64,000 nucleotides of DNA from Escherichia hormaechei_A (lineage in GTDB: Bacteria; Pseudomonadota; Gammaproteobacteria; Enterobacterales; Enterobacteriaceae), in NCBI GenBank assembly GCA_042434945.1, contig CP170191.1, positions 4,030,001 to 4,094,000 on the forward strand, read 5' to 3'. Below, one piece after another: positions 1 to 8,891 of the stretch; position 1 is the stretch's first letter; each line of letters starts with the position of its first letter. The notes under the pieces are model-generated. The model worked only from the letters and a program-made list of their open reading frames with translations. It was not told the origin of the DNA and did no database searches. The position numbers and the translations under genes were made by a program.

Positions 1-693
1 TTTACGCAGCTGCGCACGCGATTTACGGAACGAAGAGTAAGCCGGGTGCGTATTCAGGTTAGTGACATAGGCGCTCACCGATTCTTTGACAGAACTAAAC
101 TGTGAGTACCCTTTCACTTTACCTGGCGCATTGGTACAACGTCCTTTCATGCATTTCATGCCGAACAGGTTGTTGTTGTTGCGCGCCAGCTTCGACGTTC
201 CCCAACCGCTTTCTGCTGCAGCCATCGTCGCCACCATACTGGTGGGGATAATGTCTACGCGTTCAAGCAAGGTATTCCACGGGATTTTTCGCGTATTACC
301 GGACCACTTCACCTTGTAGCGTTTGGCGATGTCTTTCAGACGCGCACGCTCAGCAGGTGACCATTGGCCCTGATACTGTTTTGAAATGAGCCAGTTACGT
401 TCCGCAGTAATGGCCGCATTTTGGCTGGTAATGTAAGGCATTACGGTCCGGAGAAACGCCTTTTTCCTTGGTGTTCCGGAAGGGTATTTTCGCAAATCAG
501 GAAGTGAACTACTCTTTGCACTATTGCGAGAATACTCTTGTTTACTGCTTACCTGTTTATTACTAGCTTTAGTTAAGTGGGACTTTTGACTCGCTGTTGT
601 TGTGTGCGTCTTCGCTAACACCTCACTCGAAAACACCAGAGTGAGTAACATAAGAATCATCGCCCCATATCGTCGTATGGGAGTCAAAATCAT
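1..693 (-). CDS. bax: Bax family protein, 3' end cut by window start
   Basis: The reading frame is open over 231 codons from an ATG at 693 to the window edge, so the C-terminus is missing. The N-terminus reads MILTPIRRYGAMILMLLTLV, a signal-peptide-like hydrophobic start, followed by a low-complexity Ser/Lys/Thr stretch. Then comes a glucosaminidase-like core with the segments AAAESGWGTSKLARNNNNLF and GMKCMKGRCTNAPG. Bax proteins belong to the family of FlgJ/LytG-type N-acetylglucosaminidases, and the AESGWG segment holds the Glu that is usually catalytic there. The role in the cell envelope is inferred from the family. It is divergent from malS, as in E. coli. Confidence 0.85.
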   Translation of the reverse strand, partial: MILTPIRRYGAMILMLLTLVFSSEVLAKTHTTTASQKSHLTKASNKQVSSKQEYSRNSAKSSSLPDLRKYPSGTPRKKAFLRTVMPYITSQNAAITAERNWLISKQYQGQWSPAERARLKDIAKRYKVKWSGNTRKIPWNTLLERVDIIPTSMVATMAAAESGWGTSKLARNNNNLFGMKCMKGRCTNAPGKVKGYSQFSSVKESVSAYVTNLNTHPAYSSFRKSRAQLRK

Positions 694-1007
694 CAGGTCT
701 CCTGGTCGGATTTAATCATTCCAACACCTTATATTTTTCACAAATTTGAGAGTTGAATCTCAAATCATATCAAAAATAGCTGTCAAGAGCACCCCAAGGA
801 ATAGTCCAAATCTGAAACTATGTCATCCGGAACATGCTCATTAAATCACCAGCACTGGAAAAATGTGCGCGATATCGCAGATAACTGCCTAATTTTGCGC
901 GGGATCACTCATCCCTTCGCGTCCTCCTGGCAGAAAGCCTCAGAGGAGGAGTTTTTCCCCTGAGCCGAGTGGCACACTGGTCAAAAATGCCGCGACAGGA
1001 AAATGGA
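694..1007. promoter_or_regulatory. bax-malS divergent control region with possible MalT-like boxes
   Basis: This 314-bp gap between the divergent genes holds both promoters. Two purine-rich GGATGAG/GGAGGAG-like words are visible: CTCATCCC at 908-915 (GGGATGAG on the minus strand) and GGAGGAG at 945-951. They resemble the MalT box core, and malS is MalT-regulated in E. coli. The match is short and the assignment is weak. Positions 700-860 are AT-rich and otherwise show nothing I can name. Confidence 0.3.
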
Positions 1008-3038
1008 ATGAAACGCACTGCATTAGCTGTTCTGATGTTACCCGCATTCGCGCATGCCGACTGGTCATCGCCGGGATTTAACGCGTTTAGCGCTGAAGGT
1101 ACCGGCGTCTTTACCAGCCAGGCAACGCTTGCGAAGGGTACCCGCCCGCTGACGTTGAGTCTTGATAACGCGTGCTGGCAGCCGACAGGTGCCATTAAAC
1201 TCAACGAGATGCTGTCGCTCAAACCCTGCGAAGGGACCCCACCGCAGTGGCGGTTATTCCGTGACGGCGTTTATCAGATGCGTATTGATACGCGCTCGGG
1301 AACGCCGACGCTGATGTTGACGGTACAAAGTGCGGCGCCACAGCCTGTCGCAAACGTTACCCGCCAGTGCCCGAAGTGGGACGGCAAACCGCTCACGATC
1401 GATGTCGTTAACACCTTTCCGGAAGGCACGGTGGTGCGTGATTTTTACAGCAAACAGACCGCGACCGTTCAAAACGGCAAAGTAATTCTTCAGCCAGCCG
1501 CCAACAGCAATGGCCTGCTGCTGCTTGAGCGCGCCGAGACGGACAAACCCGCGCCATTCAGCTGGCAAAACGCCACCGTCTATTTCGTGCTGACCGATCG
1601 CTTCGTAAATGGCGACCCCACCAACGACAACAGCTATGGCCGCCATAAAGACGGTATGCAGGAGATTGGTACTTTCCACGGCGGCGATCTGAAAGGGCTT
1701 ACCAGCAAACTGGATTACCTTCAGCAACTGGGCGTGAATGCGCTCTGGATAAGCTCACCGCTGGAGCAAATCCACGGCTGGGTTGGCGGCGGCACCAAAG
1801 GGGATTTCCCCCACTACGCCTATCACGGCTATTACACTCAGGACTGGACGAAACTCGACGCCAACATGGGCAGCGAAGATGATTTACGCCAGCTTGTCGA
1901 CGACGCGCACAGGCGCGGTATCCGCGTCCTGTTTGACATTGTCATGAACCACGCGGGTTATGCGACGCTTGCAGATATGCAGGAGTATCAGTTTGGCGCG
2001 CTCTATTTGCAGGGCGATGAGCTGAAAAAAACCCTCGGCGAGCGCTGGACTGACTGGAAGCCAGGCGCCGGTCAAAGCTGGCACAGCTTCAACGATTACA
2101 TCAACTTCAGTGACAAAGCCGCATGGGAAAAATGGTGGGGTAAAAAATGGATCCGTACCGATATCGGTGATTATGACAACCCGGGCTTTGACGATCTGAC
2201 CATGTCGCTGGCCTTCCTGCCGGATCTGAAAACGGAATCTAAGATCCCGTCAGGTTTGCCGAACTTTTATCAACACAAGCCCGACACCAACGCGAAAGTG
2301 ATGACGAATTTCACGCCGCGAGATTACCTGACCCATTGGCTCAGCCAGTGGGTACGTGACTACGGCATCGACGGCTTCCGGGTCGATACCGCTAAGCACG
2401 TTGAGCCTGAAGCCTGGCAGCAACTGAAAAACCAGGCCAGCCAGGCGCTGGCCGCGTGGAAAGCCGCCAACCCGGACAAAAAACTCGACAATGCGCCATT
2501 CTGGATGACCGGTGAAGCCTGGGGCCACGGCGTGATGCAAAGTGACTACTATCGCCACGGCTTCGATGCGATGATCAATTTCGATTATCAGGAGCAGGCG
2601 GCGAAAGCAGTCGACTGTCTGGCGCAGATGGATACGACCTGGCAGCAAATGGCGGAGAAATTGCAGGGTTTCAACGTGTTGAGCTACCTCTCGTCGCATG
2701 ATACCCGCCTGTTCCGTGAAGGGGGCCAGCGCGCCGCTGAGTTACTGCTGCTGGCACCGGGAAGCGTCCAGATCTATTACGGCGATGAATCAGAGCGTCC
2801 ATTCGGCCCGACGGGCTCCGATCCGCTACAGGGAACCCGTTCGGATATGAACTGGCAGGACGTCACGGGTAAACAGGCGTTAACTGTCGCCCACTGGCAG
2901 CTTCTGGGGCAGTTCCGCGCCCGTCATCCGGCGGTGGGTGAAGGCAAGCAAACAACGCTGTCAATGAAAGAGGGCTACGGCTTTGTGCGCGAGCACAAGG
3001 GCGATAAGGTGATGGTGGTGTGGGCGGGTAATCAATAG
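1008..3038 (+). CDS. malS: periplasmic alpha-amylase MalS
   Basis: This 676-residue GH13 enzyme hydrolyses longer maltodextrins in the periplasm and feeds the maltose transport system. The ATG at 1008 gives the signal peptide MKRTALAVLMLPAFAHA followed by DWSSPG, and it yields exactly the E. coli MalS length. An upstream GTG at 969 would put charged residues before the signal peptide and is rejected. GH13 motifs are in order: YFVLTDRF, DIVMNH, GFRVDTAKH with the nucleophile Asp460, MTGEAW with the acid/base Glu503, and SSHDTR. The amylase barrel covers the last three quarters, with an N-terminal domain before it. It is monocistronic between bax and avtA. Confidence 0.97.
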   Translation: MKRTALAVLMLPAFAHADWSSPGFNAFSAEGTGVFTSQATLAKGTRPLTLSLDNACWQPTGAIKLNEMLSLKPCEGTPPQWRLFRDGVYQMRIDTRSGTPTLMLTVQSAAPQPVANVTRQCPKWDGKPLTIDVVNTFPEGTVVRDFYSKQTATVQNGKVILQPAANSNGLLLLERAETDKPAPFSWQNATVYFVLTDRFVNGDPTNDNSYGRHKDGMQEIGTFHGGDLKGLTSKLDYLQQLGVNALWISSPLEQIHGWVGGGTKGDFPHYAYHGYYTQDWTKLDANMGSEDDLRQLVDDAHRRGIRVLFDIVMNHAGYATLADMQEYQFGALYLQGDELKKTLGERWTDWKPGAGQSWHSFNDYINFSDKAAWEKWWGKKWIRTDIGDYDNPGFDDLTMSLAFLPDLKTESKIPSGLPNFYQHKPDTNAKVMTNFTPRDYLTHWLSQWVRDYGIDGFRVDTAKHVEPEAWQQLKNQASQALAAWKAANPDKKLDNAPFWMTGEAWGHGVMQSDYYRHGFDAMINFDYQEQAAKAVDCLAQMDTTWQQMAEKLQGFNVLSYLSSHDTRLFREGGQRAAELLLLAPGSVQIYYGDESERPFGPTGSDPLQGTRSDMNWQDVTGKQALTVAHWQLLGQFRARHPAVGEGKQTTLSMKEGYGFVREHKGDKVMVVWAGNQ

Positions 3039-3662
3039 ACCCCCTCACCCTAACCCTCTCCCCAGGGGCTGAGGGATCCCCAGTAATTTGAAAGCAAAAG
3101 CTATAACGTTGCCTCAGAATAACTGAGGGCTTTCAGCGATGCCTCGGTCCGGCTGTAAATCGCTGAGGCGTTTCCTGTAGGCCGGGGCGAGGCGCAGGGA
3201 TGCGCCGAGAGGGCGGGCTTTACAGGGATGTTACCTCCGCCCGTCCCCGATAAGCCGGAAGGAATAAGCCGAAGGCACCGCGAAGCGGCGATTTACCGCC
3301 GGAAGCCCGGGTCGCCAGGGTGGTGGCGACTGAGCCACCCTGGCACGTTCACCGGTTATGTCGTGACAGAGTAGCAAGGAGCATAACGTGAACGGAATGA
3401 CCACCAGAGCCGTATGTTCCCCCTCACCCCAGCCCTCTCCCTCAAGGGAGAGGGGGCCGTCTGTGCAGGCATTATTTTGTGGGGAACTCTCAGCCTCAGG
3501 GGGAGAGGGCCGGTGTGAGGGGCATTCACCAGAACAATTCACCACACAAATACAAACCTACCACATAAAACAACAAATCCGACCACATTCGCCGATTTGC
3601 ACCAACACGGTGCTGGCGTTATGGTTACTGCCTTTCATATTAAGCCCGACAGATCACCTGCT
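3039..3662. repeat. malS-avtA intergenic region with palindromic repeats
   Basis: This 624-bp non-coding gap is mostly palindromic repeat. A CCTCACCC...CCCTCTCCCC word at 3046-3066 belongs to a repeat family seen several more times in this window. A hairpin GCCAGGGTGG/CCACCCTGGC lies at 3314-3344. A longer inverted repeat pairs 3419-3441 (CCCCTCACCCCAGCCCTCTCCC type) with 3499-3521 (GGGGGAGAGGGCCGGTGTGAGGGG type), enclosing a smaller CTCTCCCT/AGGGAGAG hairpin. GC-rich REP-like text lies at 3176-3230. The avtA promoter must lie in the last part, which is AT-richer. Confidence 0.7.
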
Positions 3663-4916
3663 ATGACGTTTTCACTATTCGGCGACAAATTTACCCGCCA
3701 TTCAGGCATTACCCGCCTGATGGAGGACCTCAACGACGGGCTGCGCACCCCAGGCGCTATCATGCTTGGCGGCGGAAACCCGGCTCAAATTCCGGAGATG
3801 AACACCTACTTCCAGACGCTGCTGGCAGAGATGCTGGAAAACGGTAAAGCAACCGATGCGCTATGTAATTACGACGGCCCTCAGGGTAAAACAGAACTAC
3901 TGACGCTTCTGGCGGCAATGCTGCGGGAAGCGCTGGGTTGGGATATCGAACCACAGAATATTGCACTGACAAACGGCAGTCAGAGCGCGTTTTTCTACTT
4001 ATTCAATCTGTTCGCCGGACGCCGCGCCGACGGCACCACGAAAAAAGTGCTGTTCCCGCTGGCACCGGAGTATATCGGCTATGCCGATGCCGGCCTCGAA
4101 GAAGACCTGTTTGTTTCCGCACGTCCGAATATCGAGTTGCTGCCAGAGGGCCAGTTCAAATATCACGTCGATTTTGAACATCTGCATATCGGTGAAGAGA
4201 CGGGCATGATCTGCGTATCACGTCCCACCAACCCGACGGGCAACGTGATCACCGACGACGAGCTGATGAAGCTGGATGCGCTGGCGAATCAGCACGGCAT
4301 CCCGCTGGTGATCGATAACGCCTATGGCGTACCGTTCCCGGGGATCATCTTCAGCGAAGCGCGTCCGCTATGGAACCCGAATATCATCCTCTGCATGAGC
4401 CTCTCCAAGCTGGGCCTGCCGGGCAGCCGCTGCGGCATTATCATTGCTAACGAGAAAATCATCACCGCCATTACCAACATGAACGGCATTATTAGCCTTT
4501 CCCCTGGCGGCATCGGCCCGGCGATGATGTGCGAGATGATCAGGCGTAACGACCTGCTGCGCCTGTCGAATGAGGTGATTAAGCCGTTTTACTCTCAGCG
4601 CGTTCAGGAAACTATCGCCATCCTTCGCCGCTACTTACCCGAAGAACGCTGCCTGATCCATAAACCGGAAGGGGCAATTTTCCTGTGGCTGTGGTTCAAG
4701 GATCTGCCCATTACGACAGAGCTGCTTTATCAGCGTCTGAAAAAACGTGGCGTACTGATGGTGCCAGGGGATTACTTCTTCCCGGGGCTGGATAAGCCGT
4801 GGCCGCACACGCACCAGTGCATGCGCATGAACTACGTCCCGGACCCGGAAAAAATCGAAGCGGGTGTGAAAATTCTCGCCGAAGAGATTGAGAACGCCTG
4901 GCGCGAGGCCGGTTAA
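3663..4916 (+). CDS. avtA: valine-pyruvate aminotransferase (transaminase C)
   Basis: AvtA transfers the amino group between valine and pyruvate, making alanine and 2-ketoisovalerate. It is a PLP enzyme of fold type I. The product from the ATG at 3663 is 417 residues, the length of E. coli AvtA, and begins MTFSLFGDKFTRHSG. An in-frame ATG 66 bp upstream would add unconserved residues. The PLP lysine is Lys249 in SLSKLGLPGSRCG, and the substrate and cofactor segments SRPTNPTGNV and IDNAYGVPFPG are present. It stands alone and converges on ysaA, with only 7 bp between the stop codons. Confidence 0.96.
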   Translation: MTFSLFGDKFTRHSGITRLMEDLNDGLRTPGAIMLGGGNPAQIPEMNTYFQTLLAEMLENGKATDALCNYDGPQGKTELLTLLAAMLREALGWDIEPQNIALTNGSQSAFFYLFNLFAGRRADGTTKKVLFPLAPEYIGYADAGLEEDLFVSARPNIELLPEGQFKYHVDFEHLHIGEETGMICVSRPTNPTGNVITDDELMKLDALANQHGIPLVIDNAYGVPFPGIIFSEARPLWNPNIILCMSLSKLGLPGSRCGIIIANEKIITAITNMNGIISLSPGGIGPAMMCEMIRRNDLLRLSNEVIKPFYSQRVQETIAILRRYLPEERCLIHKPEGAIFLWLWFKDLPITTELLYQRLKKRGVLMVPGDYFFPGLDKPWPHTHQCMRMNYVPDPEKIEAGVKILAEEIENAWREAG

Positions 4917-4923
4917 TAAAACC

Positions 4924-5379
4924 TCAGGCCAGATTACGCAGCCGTTCCGCGCGTAATCTGGCGGGGTCTATGCAGCGCAGCGCGTGGGTGGGACAGGCTT
5001 CGACGCAGGCGGGACCGCCCTCGCGATGCGCGCACAAATCACATTTCAGCGCCTGAACGCGATCTTCCACGACCCGAACCTGCATTGCCCCGAACGGGCA
5101 CGCCACCATACAGCTTTTGCAGCCGATACAGCGAGCCTGCTCAACGAGCCAGGCTCCCGCAGCGCGGTGAATGGCCCCCGTCGGGCAGACATTCGCGCAG
5201 GGCGCATCTTCACACTGGTGGCAGCCCACCGCCGTAGTGAAGGTACCCCCCTTAACCACGCGGATCCGTGACGTAAGCGCTTCTGGCGTGGCGCTGCTTT
5301 GATGCGACATCATGCACGCCACCTCACAGGTGCGGCACCCGATACATTTTTCTGGATCCGTCAGAATAAATCGGTTCAT
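4924..5379 (-). CDS. ysaA: ferredoxin-like 4Fe-4S protein YsaA
   Basis: This 151-residue protein has four cysteine-rich iron-sulfur motifs: CIGCRTCEVAC near the N-terminus, CHQCEDAPCANVC, CIGCKSCMVAC, and CDLCAHREGGPACVEAC. The pattern is that of the HycB/DmsB type of electron-transfer subunit with multiple [4Fe-4S] clusters. The redox partner is not known from the sequence. It lies 3 bp downstream of yiaJ on the same strand and could be cotranscribed. It is clearly diverged from the E. coli YsaA I remember, which is about 157 residues. Confidence 0.85.
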   Translation of the reverse strand: MNRFILTDPEKCIGCRTCEVACMMSHQSSATPEALTSRIRVVKGGTFTTAVGCHQCEDAPCANVCPTGAIHRAAGAWLVEQARCIGCKSCMVACPFGAMQVRVVEDRVQALKCDLCAHREGGPACVEACPTHALRCIDPARLRAERLRNLA

Positions 5380-5382
5380 CAG

Positions 5383-6216
5383 TTACGCCTCGCGCACGTT
5401 AAACCCCAGTTCTTTCGAGATAGCTTCCGCCGTGTCACGCAGCGGTTTTAGCAAGTTTTTCTCACCCACCTGCTTCATGCGCGACGTCGACAGCGAAATG
5501 GAGATGGCATAGGGCACGCGCCCGTGAATATCAAAGACCGGCACGGCGATACATGACACACCCAGCTCGTTCTCTTCTTTATCCATCGCCATACTGTGAT
5601 CGCGAATTTCCGCCAGCTCATCATACATCGCGCTCAGTTCGGTGATGGTGTTGCGGGTCAAAGGTTGGATCTGTTCATGGTGGCTTTCCCAGTAGCTCGC
5701 CACGTAATCCTGATGGCCAAACGCCATGTAGATCTTGCCCATTGCGGAACAGTAGAGCGGCATATGCTGGCCAATATAGGCACGGGTTCGCAGCATCCCG
5801 GTTGTGGGTTCCAGCTTATAAATCAAAATAGCGTGATCGTCTTCGCGGCTGGAGAAGTTAATGGTTTCACCAGTGGCGATGTTCAGTGCCTCAAGATGCG
5901 GAGCGGCGATATGAATGATATTCAGCGAAGACAGCGCCTTCTGCCCGACGGCAATAAATTTGGTAGTCAGGCGGTAACTCCCTGCGGCGGGCGCGGTGGT
6001 CACATAGCCGCAGGACTGTAATCCCTGCAATAAGCGATGGACGGTACTCTTATTTAAACCAGCCAGCTCCGAAAGATGCGCCAACGGACAACCGTTTGGA
6101 TAGTTGCTCAAAATCTCAATCAGCATCAACCCGCGAAACAGACTCTGGCTTCCGGCTGGACGCTCTTTTTCCTGCGCCATCTCGTTCTCTTTTTTTCCCA
6201 TCACTTCTTTCCCCAT
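5383..6216 (-). CDS. yiaJ: IclR-family repressor of the yia operon
   Basis: YiaJ is an IclR-type regulator of 277 residues that represses the divergent yiaK operon. In Klebsiella this operon responds to L-ascorbate 6-phosphate. An N-terminal winged helix-turn-helix (about residues 25-90, with SELAGLNKSTVHRLLQGL as the recognition region) precedes the C-terminal effector domain with ENELGVSCIAVPVFD. The start MGKEVMGKKENEM matches E. coli YiaJ. The first about 165 residues look nearly identical to E. coli and the rest is clearly diverged, with the switch near position 5,720. See the mosaic finding. Confidence 0.94.
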   Translation of the reverse strand: MGKEVMGKKENEMAQEKERPAGSQSLFRGLMLIEILSNYPNGCPLAHLSELAGLNKSTVHRLLQGLQSCGYVTTAPAAGSYRLTTKFIAVGQKALSSLNIIHIAAPHLEALNIATGETINFSSREDDHAILIYKLEPTTGMLRTRAYIGQHMPLYCSAMGKIYMAFGHQDYVASYWESHHEQIQPLTRNTITELSAMYDELAEIRDHSMAMDKEENELGVSCIAVPVFDIHGRVPYAISISLSTSRMKQVGEKNLLKPLRDTAEAISKELGFNVREA

Positions 6217-6415
6217 TTTGTCGCGTCCTGATGGTAGCGCAAAGTGTGCCGTAGTTCACGATCTCGACAGATAATTTATAACCAATTGATTTTTATGTCT
6301 TTTGAAATTCATCAATCAGATTGCTTTGTTAAAAAGTGATCGACATATTTGAAATCAAGTTTCGCATATTGAAATTTTAAGCCAAAAAGCGATCAAAAAA
6401 ACAAGGAAGCCTGGG
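6217..6415. promoter_or_regulatory. yiaJ-yiaK divergent control region
   Basis: This 199-bp AT-rich gap between the regulator and its target operon contains several TTGAAAT words, near 6,303, 6,350 and 6,370. They form imperfect inverted and direct repeats of the type bound by IclR-family proteins. The ribosome site AAGGAAG lies before the yiaK ATG. The YiaJ operator is inferred by position and was not identified exactly. Confidence 0.5.
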
Positions 6416-7414
6416 ATGAAAGTGACATTTGAGCAGTTAAAAGCAGCCTTTAATCGGGTCTTAATTTCACGCGGCGTTGACAGCGAAACGGCTGACGCCT
6501 GTGCAGAGATGTTCGCCCGCACCACCGAATCCGGCGTTTATTCTCACGGCGTTAATCGTTTCCCTCGTTTCATTCAACAACTGGAAAACGGCGATATCAT
6601 TCCTGATGCCCAACCCAAACGTATAACCAGCCTCGGCGCAATTGAACAGTGGGACGCCCAGCGTTCGATCGGTAACCTGACAGCGAAAAAGATGATGGAT
6701 CGCGCCATTGAACTGGCTGCCGATCACGGTATTGGTCTGGTGGCACTACGTAATGCCAACCACTGGATGCGCGGCGGCAGCTACGGCTGGCAGGCGGCGG
6801 AAAAAGGCTATATTGGCATTTGCTGGACCAACTCCATCGCCGTAATGCCGCCGTGGGGCGCAAAAGAGTGTCGCATCGGCACTAACCCGCTGATCGTCGC
6901 CATTCCTTCCACGCCGATCACCATGGTCGATATGTCGATGTCGATGTTCTCTTACGGCATGTTAGAAGTTAACCGTCTGGCAGGTCGTCAGCTCCCGGTC
7001 GATGGTGGCTTTGATGATGAGGGCAATTTGACCAAAGAACCTGGCGTTATCGAGAAGAATCGCCGCATTTTGCCGATGGGCTACTGGAAAGGTTCTGGCA
7101 TGTCGATTGTGCTGGATATGATCGCTACTCTCCTTTCCGACGGCGCATCCGTTGCCGAAGTCACCCAGGACAACAGCGACGAATACGGCATTTCACAAAT
7201 TTTTATTGCCATTGAAGTGGACAAGCTTATCGACGGTCCCACCCGCGATGCCAAGCTGCAACGCATCATGGATTACGTTACTAGTGCCGAGCGTGCTGAC
7301 GAAAATCAGGCCATTCGCTTACCCGGCCATGAATTTACTACCCTGCTGGCCGAAAACCGCCGTAACGGCATCACTGTTGATGACAGCGTGTGGGCCAAAA
7401 TCCAGGCGTTATGA
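6416..7414 (+). CDS. yiaK: 2,3-diketo-L-gulonate reductase
   Basis: YiaK (DlgD) reduces 2,3-diketo-L-gulonate to 3-keto-L-gulonate with NADH, the entry step of this ascorbate-derived pathway. The 332-residue product belongs to the type-2 malate/L-lactate dehydrogenase family, which lacks a Rossmann fold. The catalytic His44 sits in [14 protein letters not shown], and the nucleotide and substrate segments [12 protein letters not shown] and [10 protein letters not shown] are visible. It is the first gene of the operon and is divergent from yiaJ. The protein looks essentially identical to the E. coli enzyme. Confidence 0.97.
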
Positions 7415-7422
7415 GGAGATAA

Positions 7423-7893
<471 letters not shown>

Positions 7894-7919
7894 TTTTCTG
7901 ATAAATACAGGAATGCGAA

Positions 7920-8846
7920 ATGACCAACACCGGTTTTATTATTGGTGCGTACCCCTGTGCACCCTCATTTCACCAGAAAGGGGAGCAGGAAGAATACGCC
8001 TTCTGGCGGGAACTTTCCGACACGCCAAATATTCGCGGGCTGGAACAACCTTGCCTTGAAAATCTCCATCCGTTTGGTGATGAATGGCTGTTTCGTCATA
8101 CGCCGGGCGACTGGCAGATCGTTGTCACAGCCGTTATGGAAACCATGCGCCGCCGCGGCAGCAACGGCGCGTTTGGCCTGGCGTCCGCGGACGAAGAACA
8201 GCGTAAAGCGTGCATTGAATATTACCGCCATCTGCATCAAAAGATTGATGCCGTTAACACCCGCTTTCCCGGGAAAGTGATCGCTCTGGAAATGCAGGCC
8301 GCACCGCAGGCGGGTAATGATTCTGTCGAGCAAGCGACAGAAGCATTCTCCCGCTCAGTACGGGAAATCGCGAGCTGGGACTGGGGCTGCGATCTGGTGC
8401 TGGAACACTGTGATGCGATGAATGGCCCGGCGCCGCGTAAAGGGTTCTTGCCCTTAGAGCAGGTGCTGGAGGTAGTGAAAGAGACCGATATCAGCGTCTG
8501 TATCAACTGGGCACGTTCGGCCATCGAAGGTCGCAACACCGCCCTTCCGCTGGAACATGTTCAGGCGGCACTCGCTGCCGGGAAGCTGGGGGCGCTGATG
8601 TTTTCGGGCACGACCCCTCACGGTGAGTATGGAGAATGGCAGGATCTGCACGCGCCGTTTTCTTCGTTCTGCGCCGACAGTCTCATGTCCACTGAACATG
8701 TAAAAACGCTGTTTACTGCGGCGAGCGCCGCAACATTGAAATTCTCCGGTATTAAATTACTGGAAATAAATGCTAATGCTGACGTCAGCCATCGCATCGC
8801 TATTTTGCGCGACGGCATTAGCGCTATGAATAAAGCGTCACAATAA
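7920..8846 (+). CDS. yiaX1: DUF4862-type protein (YiaX1) of the ascorbate operon
   Basis: This 308-residue protein has no signal peptide or membrane segment. It starts MTNTGFIIGAYPCAPSFHQ and ends in LLEINANADVSHRIAILRDG. The beta-alpha pattern with conserved acidic and histidine residues (ALEMQAAP, LVLEHCDAM, VCINWARSAIEG) suggests a TIM-barrel fold of the xylose-isomerase-like or amidohydrolase kind. I recognise it as the DUF4862 family. In Klebsiella the operon yiaKLX1X2PQRS has a protein at this place and is needed for aerobic ascorbate use. E. coli K-12 has yiaMNO here instead. The enzymatic step is unknown to me. Confidence 0.75.
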   Translation: MTNTGFIIGAYPCAPSFHQKGEQEEYAFWRELSDTPNIRGLEQPCLENLHPFGDEWLFRHTPGDWQIVVTAVMETMRRRGSNGAFGLASADEEQRKACIEYYRHLHQKIDAVNTRFPGKVIALEMQAAPQAGNDSVEQATEAFSRSVREIASWDWGCDLVLEHCDAMNGPAPRKGFLPLEQVLEVVKETDISVCINWARSAIEGRNTALPLEHVQAALAAGKLGALMFSGTTPHGEYGEWQDLHAPFSSFCADSLMSTEHVKTLFTAASAATLKFSGIKLLEINANADVSHRIAILRDGISAMNKASQ

Positions 8847-8891
8847 AAATAAAGAATACATTTTCCGGTTACCTTCAATGAGATATTAACT

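Noticed and set aside
3039..3560. Possible CRISPR-like array from the repeated CCCTCTCC words
   Set aside because: Repeats are irregular, inverted and without constant spacers; they are intergenic palindromic repeats.
3388..3666. Frames through the malS-avtA gap
   Set aside because: They are translations of palindromic repeats (Pro/Ser-rich) and not genes.
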